A stretch of 5,399 nucleotides of DNA from Nocardioides sp. (lineage in GTDB: Bacteria > Actinomycetota > Actinomycetes > Propionibacteriales > Nocardioidaceae): assembly GCA_030452025.1 (NCBI GenBank), contig JAKDNC010000271.1, positions 1-5,399 of the forward strand. Direction: 5' to 3'. Within the stretch, counting starts at the first letter, position 1. Every line of letters starts with the position of its first letter. The notes beneath the pieces are model-generated. The model worked only from the letters and a program-made list of their open reading frames with translations, did no database searches and was not told the DNA's origin. Made by a program: the position numbers and the translations under genes. This document shows, piece after piece, positions 1 through 5,206 of this stretch.

Positions 1-720
1 CGGGTCCTCGACCTGGCCGTCGACGACGACCTGGACGACCGCGGCCCGGAGATCCGACGATTCAAGGTGCGCCGCTCCTCCGGGGCGATCCACGTCGAGG
101 ACGCGTTGACCGCCGACGAGACGCACCGGGCGATGGAGGCGGGAGCCCATGTCGCCGGGGAAGAGGTCCGCGCGGGCGCGCAGGTCCTCATCAGCGGCGA
201 CATGGGCATCGGCAACACCACTCCCGCCGCCGCCCTGGTCGCGGCCTCTCTCGGGTTGCCAGCGGCAGAAGCGGCTGGTCGCGGAACCGGCATCGACGAC
301 GCCGCGTGGGAGGAGAAGGTCGCGGTGATCCAGGCGGCCCTGGACCGTGCTGGCGGTCGCGTCACCGATCCGGTGGAGACCCTGACCGCCCTGGGCAGTG
401 CCGACCTGGCTGCGTCGGTCAGCTTCATGGTCGCGGCAGCACGGGCCGGGGTGCCGGTGCTGCTCGACGGCCTGATGTCGCTCGCCTGTGCCGTCGTCGC
501 GGACCGGATCGCGCCGGGCGCGGCCGCCTGGTTCGCGGCCGGCCACCGCTCCACCGAACCCGCCCAGTCCGTCGCGCTGGCCAAGCTCGGGCTCGAACCA
601 CTGCTCGATCTCGGCATGCGTCTGGGCGAGGGCAGCGGTGCAGTGGCCGCCGTGCCGATGCTGCGCTCGGCGGTGGCCCTGATGCGTGACGTGGCGCTGC
701 TCTCGGATCTGGCACTCTGA
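1..720 (+). CDS. cobT: CobT, nicotinate-nucleotide--dimethylbenzimidazole phosphoribosyltransferase (5' end missing)
   Basis: The reading frame is open from base 1 to the TGA at 718-720, giving the C-terminal 239 residues; the family is usually about 350 residues, so roughly 110 N-terminal residues lie left of the window. CobT transfers phosphoribose from nicotinate mononucleotide to 5,6-dimethylbenzimidazole, making alpha-ribazole 5'-phosphate for the lower ligand of B12. Visible family motifs, numbered from the first codon in the window: GDMGIGNTT at 66-74, GRGTGIDD at 93-100, VPVLLDGL at 151-158, a GHRSTEP segment at 181-187, and LGEGSGA at 208-214. Glu210 in the last motif should be the catalytic base (Glu317 of the Salmonella enzyme, from memory). 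Many homologues have Glu where GDMG has Asp; I recall Asp as common in actinobacteria. The next gene, cobS, starts 4 nt after the stop and uses the product, so the two are very probably co-transcribed and translationally coupled. The promoter is outside the window. Confidence 0.95.
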   Translation, partial: RVLDLAVDDDLDDRGPEIRRFKVRRSSGAIHVEDALTADETHRAMEAGAHVAGEEVRAGAQVLISGDMGIGNTTPAAALVAASLGLPAAEAAGRGTGIDDAAWEEKVAVIQAALDRAGGRVTDPVETLTALGSADLAASVSFMVAAARAGVPVLLDGLMSLACAVVADRIAPGAAAWFAAGHRSTEPAQSVALAKLGLEPLLDLGMRLGEGSGAVAAVPMLRSAVALMRDVALLSDLAL

Positions 721-724
721 GGGA
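719..724 (+). promoter_or_regulatory. GAGGGA ribosome-binding-like sequence at the cobT-cobS junction
   Basis: GAGGGA starts inside the cobT TGA stop and runs directly into the cobS ATG at 725. The purine core is only 1-2 nt from the ATG, too close for a good Shine-Dalgarno contact. Re-initiation by ribosomes finishing cobT is therefore the more likely way cobS is started. This junction is the basis for choosing ATG 725; the in-frame upstream GTG at 686 would add 13 residues that do not look like the family N-terminus. Confidence 0.45.
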
Positions 725-1477
725 ATGGACTCCTGGCGTCTCGCCCTGGGGACGCTGACGGCGATTCCCACTCCGCCCCCCGGCCGGGTCGACCGGGCGG
801 TCTCGCGTGGCGCGATGCTGCTCGGCCCGTTGGCCGTCGTACCCCTCGGAGCCACGGTCGCGCTGATCCTCTGGGTCGGCCGCGAGCTCGGGCTCGCTCC
901 GCTCCCGGTGGCCTCGGTGGCGGTCGCGGCGCTCGCGCTGGGGAGTCGGGCGTTCCACCTCGACGGGCTCTCCGACACCGCCGACGGACTGACCGCGTCC
1001 TATGACCGGGAGCGCTCGCTGGAGGTGATGAAGTCGGGCTCGGCCGGGCCCGCCGGCGTGGTTGCAGTGGTGCTGGTCCTGGGCACTCAGGTCGGGGCGC
1101 TCGCCTCCCTCGGCCTCGACGAGCACGGCTGGTGGCTGGCGGGCTTCCTGGTCTGCGCGTCCCGGGCCACCCTGGCCATCGCCTGCACGACCGGGATTCC
1201 GGCGGCGCGGCGCGACGGCCTCGGGTCCGGGCCAGCCGGATCCGTGCCGTTGATCGTCACATCCCTTGTGTGGTTGGCGATTCTGGGCATTTCTGCGGGG
1301 CTCTTCAGTCTCGCCGGGTACGACGCGTGGCGGGGGCCGGTCGCCCTTCTCGCGGGAATCGCCGTCGTCGGGCTCCTGCTGGCGCGCTGCGTGAGCCGGT
1401 TCGGTGGCGTGACCGGGGACGTGTTCGGCACCGGGATCGAGCTGTCGCTGGCCGCGATGCTGCTGGCGGCCACGTGA
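725..1477 (+). CDS. cobS: CobS, adenosylcobinamide-GDP ribazoletransferase (cobalamin synthase)
   Basis: This 250-residue integral membrane enzyme joins adenosylcobinamide-GDP with alpha-ribazole (phosphate), the last condensation of B12 assembly. The N-terminus WRLALGTLTAIPTP (4-17) is the usual CobS start. The diagnostic FHLDGLSDTADG motif is at 78-89, with acidic residues expected to bind Mg2+. The RSLEVMKSGSAGPAG segment (97-111) matches the family's 'LeiM...G..G' region, and TGDVFGTGIEL (230-240) is the conserved C-terminal signature. Hydrophobic stretches that could span the membrane lie near 31-51, 60-75, 110-130, 136-155, 174-195 and 206-222, fitting a polytopic inner-membrane protein. 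Length matches the family (about 245-260). It follows cobT by 4 nt and faces cobU, whose stop is 5 nt away. ATG 725 was chosen because translation from it begins exactly where the family alignment normally starts. Confidence 0.94.
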   Translation: MDSWRLALGTLTAIPTPPPGRVDRAVSRGAMLLGPLAVVPLGATVALILWVGRELGLAPLPVASVAVAALALGSRAFHLDGLSDTADGLTASYDRERSLEVMKSGSAGPAGVVAVVLVLGTQVGALASLGLDEHGWWLAGFLVCASRATLAIACTTGIPAARRDGLGSGPAGSVPLIVTSLVWLAILGISAGLFSLAGYDAWRGPVALLAGIAVVGLLLARCVSRFGGVTGDVFGTGIELSLAAMLLAAT

Positions 1478-1482
1478 ACGAC

Positions 1483-2004
1483 CTAGAGCTTCAGCACACG
1501 ACCCGACACGACCAGGTGCACCTCGTCGCAGGCAACGGCGAATCTCTGGTTCACCGTCCCGAGCAGGTCCCGGAAGAGCCGTCCGGACGCGTGGTCGGGC
1601 ACGACTCCCATGCCGACCTCGTTGGTGACGATGACGGCGGTCTGCGTCGCGGACACCGCGGTGACCGCCTCGGCGACTCGGCGGTCGAACTCCGCACGCC
1701 ACCGCTCGAACGGCCTCTTCCAGCCGGCCATGTCGTCGACCATCGCTGTCACCCAGGTGCCGAGGTCGTCAATGAGGACGACCTGCTTGCCCTCCACCGC
1801 GGAGGCCAGGTCGCCCGACTCGACGGTCGACCAGTTGACCGGCCGCCGCTCCTGGTGGGCCGCGATGCGGGCCGACCACTCCTCGTCGGTGCCGTCGGGG
1901 ATCGGACCGGAGGCCACATAGGTGACGCTCTGCGCATCGGCCATCAGCTTCTCCGCATGCGTGGACTTGCCGGAGCGGACGCCTCCGGTGACCAGGATCA
2001 TCAT
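1483..2004 (-). CDS. cobU: CobU/CobP, bifunctional adenosylcobinamide kinase / adenosylcobinamide-phosphate guanylyltransferase
   Basis: CobU phosphorylates adenosylcobinamide and then guanylylates it, giving the adenosylcobinamide-GDP that CobS uses. With ATG 2004 as start the protein has 173 residues, near the usual 170-185. The P-loop GGVRSGKS is at 7-14, followed by THAEKL as in the family. RIAAHQERRP at 46-55 contains His50, the equivalent of the histidine that carries GMP in Salmonella CobU (His46). VTNEVGMGVVPD (126-137) and the C-terminal FRDLLGTVNQ and DEVHLVVSG segments are typical. In the strand LIDDLGTWV (78-86) an Asp sits where homologues I remember have Cys. Start choice: ATG 2004 has AGG 9 nt upstream and a TAGGGT -10-like hexamer 7 nt upstream; GTG 2013 (three residues longer) and ATG 2001 are also in frame. 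It is convergent with cobS and divergent from cobD, so it is a single-gene transcript unless transcription runs on across cobS. Confidence 0.95.
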   Translation of the reverse strand: MMILVTGGVRSGKSTHAEKLMADAQSVTYVASGPIPDGTDEEWSARIAAHQERRPVNWSTVESGDLASAVEGKQVVLIDDLGTWVTAMVDDMAGWKRPFERWRAEFDRRVAEAVTAVSATQTAVIVTNEVGMGVVPDHASGRLFRDLLGTVNQRFAVACDEVHLVVSGRVLKL

Positions 2005-2011
2005 GCGATTC

Positions 2012-2017
2012 ACCCTA
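2012..2017 (-). promoter_or_regulatory. Possible cobU -10 element (TAGGGT)
   Basis: On the minus strand TAGGGT fits the TANNNT -10 consensus of actinobacterial housekeeping promoters and lies 7 nt before ATG 2004. That is the geometry of a leaderless or nearly leaderless transcript. The same bases include an AGG that could act as a Shine-Dalgarno if transcription began further upstream. No convincing -35 is visible at 16-19 nt, which is common in this phylum but keeps confidence low. Confidence 0.35.
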
Positions 2018-2020
2018 GGA
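2014..2020. promoter_or_regulatory. Palindromic CCTAGG(A) between the divergent cobU and cobD starts
   Basis: CCTAGG at 2014-2019 is a perfect 6-bp palindrome, so both strands read AGG. On the plus strand AGGA (2017-2020) is 10 nt before cobD ATG 2031; on the minus strand AGG (2016-2014) is 9 nt before cobU ATG 2004. Each could serve as the ribosome-binding core of one gene. The dual role is inferred from spacing alone. Confidence 0.4.
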
Positions 2021-2030
2021 CGTGGACGTC

Positions 2031-2999
2031 ATGAGCGCGCGGGCACGCGCCGCCGGGCTCGCCGCGGGATTTCTCGCCGACCGGCTGCTCGGCGATCCGG
2101 CTCGCTTCCACCCAGTCGCGGGTTTCGGGGTTCTCGCGGGCCAGCTAGAGCGGGTGCTCCACGCTGACTCGCGGCCGCGCGGGGCGGCGTACGCACTGGT
2201 CCTCGTCGGGGGTGCGACCAGCCTCGGGGCGATCTTGGGCCACGCCACCCGGAGACGGCCGGTGGCCGAAGTGCTCGTCACCGGCGTCGCGACCTGGGCC
2301 GTCCTGGGCGGCCGCTCCCTCGAGCGCGAGGCTGCGGCGGTCGGGGCGTTCCTGGTCGCGGAGGACCTGCCCGGAGCGCGCCGTCGGCTCACCCACCTGG
2401 TCGGACGCGACACCACGGAGCTCGACGAGGCCGGGGTCGCACGGGCCGTCATCGAGTCGGTCGCGGAGAACACCTCCGACGCCGTGGTGGCGCCGCTGGT
2501 GTGGGGAGGCATCGCGGGCCCAGCGGGGCTGCTCTGCCACCGCGCGACGAACACGCTGGACGCGATGGTCGGCCACCACAACGAGCGCTACGAGTCGTTC
2601 GGCTGGGCCTCGGCGCGACTCGACGACGTCCTCAACGTCCCCGGGTCCCGGCTGAGCGCGGCGTTGGCCACCATGTGTGCGCCACTGGTCGACGGCTCCA
2701 CGAGCCGGGCCGTCCGAGCCTGGCGCCACGACGCCCCTAGTCACCCGAGCCCCAACGCCGGACCGGTCGAGTCAGCGTTCGCCGGAGCGCTCGGGATCCG
2801 GCTGGGTGGAACGAACACCTACTACGGCGTACGCACCGAGCATCGTCCCGGGATGGGCGGTGGTCCCGCGCCGGTCGCCGACGACATCGACAGGTCCACC
2901 CGGCTCGCCCGTCTCGTGGGGTTCGGCGCGGTCGCCGTCAGCGCCCTGCTGCCCATCCTCGGACAGCCCAGTCTGCTGCAGCGTCGACGTCGCCGGTGA
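2031..2999 (+). CDS. cobD: CobD/CbiB, adenosylcobinamide-phosphate synthase
   Basis: This membrane enzyme condenses adenosylcobyric acid with (R)-1-amino-2-propanol or its O-phosphate, giving adenosylcobinamide (phosphate). The name here is the Pseudomonas/actinobacterial CobD (CbiB), not the Salmonella CobD decarboxylase. With ATG 2031 it has 322 residues, normal for the family. Conserved blocks: LADRLLGDPARFHPV (15-29), VGRDTTELDEAGVARAVIES (124-143), VAENTSDAVVAPLVWGG (144-160), RATNTLDAMVGHHNERYESF (171-190), and HPSPNAGPVESAFAGALGIR (238-257) followed by LGGTNTYYG (258-266). Hydrophobic segments near 52-70, 80-94, 151-169 and 294-311 are likely membrane spans. ATG 2031 is preferred because AGGA lies 10 nt upstream; GTG 2022 would add three residues with almost no room for a ribosome-binding site. 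The final 20 codons, encoding part of the last hydrophobic segment and an Arg-rich tail (318-322), overlap the opposite-strand cobK end by 62 nt. Confidence 0.95.
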   Translation: MSARARAAGLAAGFLADRLLGDPARFHPVAGFGVLAGQLERVLHADSRPRGAAYALVLVGGATSLGAILGHATRRRPVAEVLVTGVATWAVLGGRSLEREAAAVGAFLVAEDLPGARRRLTHLVGRDTTELDEAGVARAVIESVAENTSDAVVAPLVWGGIAGPAGLLCHRATNTLDAMVGHHNERYESFGWASARLDDVLNVPGSRLSAALATMCAPLVDGSTSRAVRAWRHDAPSHPSPNAGPVESAFAGALGIRLGGTNTYYGVRTEHRPGMGGGPAPVADDIDRSTRLARLVGFGAVAVSALLPILGQPSLLQRRRRR

Positions 3000-3687
3000 T
3001 CTCGAGGTGTCGCGGCGCCCGAGGGCGGCGTACGACGACCACGGAAACGCCCAACTCGGCGGCGGCGGCCATCTTCGGCCAGGTCCAGGTCCCACCGGAG
3101 TCCTTGGTGACCAGGACGTCCGCGCCGTGCTCTCGCATCAGCGCCAGCTCGGAGTCGAGTGCGTAGGGCCCGCGACTGAGCAGCAGGCTCCAGGCCTCGG
3201 GGAACTGCTGATCCGGGGGGTCGACGACCCGCACCAGGCAGGCGCGGTCCGCGAGCGGTCCGGTGAACTCGCCGATCGGCTGGCGGCCCACGGTCAGGAA
3301 CGGCCGCTGCCCGAGCCGCGCCACGGTGGCAGCGGCCCCGGCGTGGTCGTCGACCCAGTGCCACCCAGCTGCGTCGGGAGCGTCGCCCCAGCCGGGCCGT
3401 TCGAGGCGGAGGAGGGGCACGCCGTCGGCGCGACAGGCTGCGAGCGCGTTGGCCGACATCCCTTCGGCGAAAGGGTGGGTGGCGTCGATGACCGCGGTCA
3501 CCTTGTTCTCCCGGATGTGTGCGCGGAGCCCTTCGACCCCACCGAAGCCGCCGATCCGGGTCTCGCCGACGGGCAGCCGCGGCTGGGCGACCCGACCCGC
3601 GAGCGAGGAGGTGAAGTTGGCGCCGGCGGCCTCGAGACGTTCGGCCAGGGAGCGAGCCTCAGCAGTACCCCCGAGCAACAGGATCAT
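2938..3687 (-). CDS. cobK: CobK/CbiJ, precorrin-6A reductase
   Basis: CobK is the NAD(P)H-dependent reductase that converts precorrin-6A to dihydro-precorrin-6 (precorrin-6B) during corrin ring formation in the cytoplasm; CbiJ does the same on the cobalt-loaded intermediate. The 249 residues match the family. Visible motifs: N-terminal nucleotide-binding LLLGGTAEARSLAERL (3-18), VIDATHPFAEGMSANA (66-81), GVPLLRLERPGW (89-100), LTVGRQPIGEF (131-141), LLLSRGPYALDSELALM (168-184), and the hallmark LVTKDSGGTWTWPKMAAA (192-209). The ATG lies inside the ATGA shared with the cobQ stop (3684-3687), and GGAGA sits 7 nt upstream within the cobQ end, an ideal ribosome-binding site, so this start is secure. 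The last 62 nt, encoding the family's usual C-terminal 'eeAl.W' helix, lie opposite the cobD end. Aerobic versus anaerobic route cannot be decided from this protein alone; the aerobic name is used as usual for actinobacteria. Confidence 0.95.
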   Translation of the reverse strand: MILLLGGTAEARSLAERLEAAGANFTSSLAGRVAQPRLPVGETRIGGFGGVEGLRAHIRENKVTAVIDATHPFAEGMSANALAACRADGVPLLRLERPGWGDAPDAAGWHWVDDHAGAAATVARLGQRPFLTVGRQPIGEFTGPLADRACLVRVVDPPDQQFPEAWSLLLSRGPYALDSELALMREHGADVLVTKDSGGTWTWPKMAAAAELGVSVVVVRRPRAPRHLEITGDVDAAADWAVRGWAAGR

Positions 3688-5171
3688 CGACTGTCTCCGG
3701 GGGTGAGGACCAGAAGGTCACCGGGCACGCCGTTCTGCGCCAGGTCGACCAGTGCGTCGACGTCGAGGTGTTGCTCCATCAGGTCTCCGAGCAGGTCGAG
3801 CCGGGCCTCACGGCGCTCCGTGAAGCTGACGTCGGTGGGCGCCCGCCCGGGGATCAGCTCGGCGAGCAGCGCCTGTCGGAAGCCGTCGCTCTCGAGGCTG
3901 CCGTGCCACATGGTCGCGCAGACCTTGCCACTGCGTCCACCGCCGGGGAACTGGTCCGCGTCGCCGACGGTGAACCTGCCGTGGTGGATCTCGTAACCGG
4001 AGACGGGCTGGCCGAATGCCTCACCGTGCGGGATTCGGAGCGCCTTCTCGGCGGAGAATTCGGTGGTGGCGTCGACCAGTCCGAGTCCTTCCGCGGCGGC
4101 GCCGACTTCGCCCTCTGTGCCTTCGGGATCGGTGATCGTGCGGCCGAGCATCTGCGCTCCACCGCAGATCCCGAGCACGGCCCGGCCGGCCCGGGCGTGG
4201 CCGACGATCGCCCGGTCGAGCCCACGTCGGCGGAGCCAGTCGAGGTCGGACAGAGTGGCTCGGGTCCCGGGGAGGACGACCAGGTCAGCGTCGGCCAGGT
4301 CCCGGGCGTCGGAGCAGAATCGGACGTCGAGGTCGGGTTCGAGGCCCAGCGCGTCGAGGTCGGTGAAGTTGCTGATCCGCGGCAAGCGGATGACGGCCAC
4401 CCGCGCGCCGGCGTCCGTCGTACGCCGCCCCTCGAGGTCGAGCGCGTCCTCGGAGTCGAGCCACAGGTCGGGGTGCCACGGGAGGATGCCGTGCATCGGC
4501 CGGCCGGTGAGACGGACCAACTCATCGGTGCCGGGAGCGAGCAGGCTGGGGTCTCCGCGGAACTTGTTGATCACGAAGCCCGCGATGAGTCGCTGGTCGG
4601 CGGGTTCGAGAAGGGCGAGGGTGCCGTACATCGCGGCGAAGAGCCCACCCCGATCGATGTCACCGACCACCACGGTGGGGACGTCTGCATGCCTGGCAAG
4701 CCCCATGTTGACGTAGTCACCCTCGCGCAGGTTGATCTCGGCCGGGCTGCCCGCGCCCTCGGCGACCACCACGTCGTACCTGCCGGCCAGGTCGTCGAAC
4801 GCATCGTGCGCAGCCCGGGCCAGGTGCCGGCGTCCCCCGACGAAGTCGGTCGAGGAGATCTCGCCGCCCGGTTGGCCCATCACCACGACATGGCTGCGCC
4901 GGTCGTCGCCGGGCTTGAGCAGCACCGGATTCATCGCCGGCTCGGGGGTCGCCTTCGCGGCGAGTGCCTGGATCCACTGGGCCCGGCCGATCTCGGCAGT
5001 GTTGCCCTGCGAGTCGATGCAGACCATGGAGTTGTTCGACATGTTCTGCGCCTTGTACGGCGCGACCGCGATCCCCCGGCGCCGGAACGCCCGACAGAGC
5101 CCGGTGGTCACGATGCTCTTCCCTGCGTCCGAGGTGGTCCCGGCGATCAGCAGGGCAGAGGGCAAATGCAC
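3684..5171 (-). CDS. cobQ: CobQ/CbiP, adenosylcobyric acid synthase (glutamine-hydrolysing)
   Basis: CobQ performs four ATP- and glutamine-dependent amidations (side chains b, d, e and g) turning adenosylcobyrinic acid a,c-diamide into adenosylcobyric acid. From GTG 5171 it has 495 residues, normal for the family. The N-terminal dethiobiotin-synthetase-like half carries the P-loop variant GTTSDAGKS (11-19), the cobyric-acid signature YKAQNMSNNSMV (39-50), EIGRAQ (60-65), NPVLLKP (81-87), VVVAEGAGSPAEINL (134-148) and VVGDIDRGGLFA (168-179). The C-terminal class I amidotransferase half has GICGGAQMLG (334-343) with nucleophile Cys336, GYEIHHGRF (392-400), and MWHGSLESDGFR (421-432) with the expected catalytic His423. 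Start is uncertain by two codons: GTG 5171 lies 6 nt after a TACGAT -10 and suits a leaderless transcript, while TTG 5165 has GAGG at an 8-nt spacing. Longer in-frame extension upstream runs opposite to no family sequence and overlaps the neighbouring gene out of frame, so it was dropped. The ATGA overlap couples it to cobK. Confidence 0.96.
   Translation of the reverse strand: MHLPSALLIAGTTSDAGKSIVTTGLCRAFRRRGIAVAPYKAQNMSNNSMVCIDSQGNTAEIGRAQWIQALAAKATPEPAMNPVLLKPGDDRRSHVVVMGQPGGEISSTDFVGGRRHLARAAHDAFDDLAGRYDVVVAEGAGSPAEINLREGDYVNMGLARHADVPTVVVGDIDRGGLFAAMYGTLALLEPADQRLIAGFVINKFRGDPSLLAPGTDELVRLTGRPMHGILPWHPDLWLDSEDALDLEGRRTTDAGARVAVIRLPRISNFTDLDALGLEPDLDVRFCSDARDLADADLVVLPGTRATLSDLDWLRRRGLDRAIVGHARAGRAVLGICGGAQMLGRTITDPEGTEGEVGAAAEGLGLVDATTEFSAEKALRIPHGEAFGQPVSGYEIHHGRFTVGDADQFPGGGRSGKVCATMWHGSLESDGFRQALLAELIPGRAPTDVSFTERREARLDLLGDLMEQHLDVDALVDLAQNGVPGDLLVLTPGDSR
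3694..3698 (-). promoter_or_regulatory. Ribosome-binding site of cobK (GGAGA)
   Basis: On the minus strand GGAGA lies inside the last codons of cobQ, with the GGAG core ending 7 nt before the cobK ATG. It is the best-spaced Shine-Dalgarno in the window and, with the ATGA overlap, supports cobQ-cobK as a coupled operon. Confidence 0.75.
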
Positions 5172-5177
5172 GACCTC

Positions 5178-5206
5178 ATCGTAGGTGCGAACAACGCGTG
5201 GGTCAG
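5178..5206 (-). promoter_or_regulatory. Predicted promoter of cobQ-cobK (-35 CTGACC, 17 nt, -10 TACGAT)
   Basis: Read on the minus strand, CTGACC (5206-5201) matches 4 of 6 bases of TTGACA, with a 17-nt spacer and then TACGAT (5183-5178), which matches TANNNT. The -10 ends 6 nt before GTG 5171, so transcription would be expected to begin at or within a base or two of the start codon. The -35 overlaps the stop codon of the upstream gene. Prediction from sequence only. Confidence 0.5.

Noticed and set aside
196..222. Asp instead of Glu in the CobT GDMGIGNTT motif as a functional anomaly
   Set aside because: I recall the Asp form as usual in actinobacterial CobT, and the other active-site motifs are intact.
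686..724. Upstream GTG start for cobS overlapping cobT
   Set aside because: It adds 13 residues rich in Trp, Cys and Arg that do not resemble CobS; ATG 725 begins at the family N-terminus.
1471..1476. CACGTG palindrome at the end of cobS
   Set aside because: Six bases only, inside the coding end, with no U-tract or longer stem; chance occurrence is likely.
425..1702. A 425-codon open frame on the minus strand opposite cobT, cobS and part of cobU
   Set aside because: Its product is Arg/Pro/Gly-rich with no recognisable domain, and it crosses three well-identified genes; long antisense frames are expected at this GC content.
2677..3996. A 439-codon open frame on the plus strand across the cobD end, cobK and the cobQ end
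   Set aside because: Low-complexity composition, no family resemblance, and it lies opposite strongly recognised CobK and CobQ motifs.
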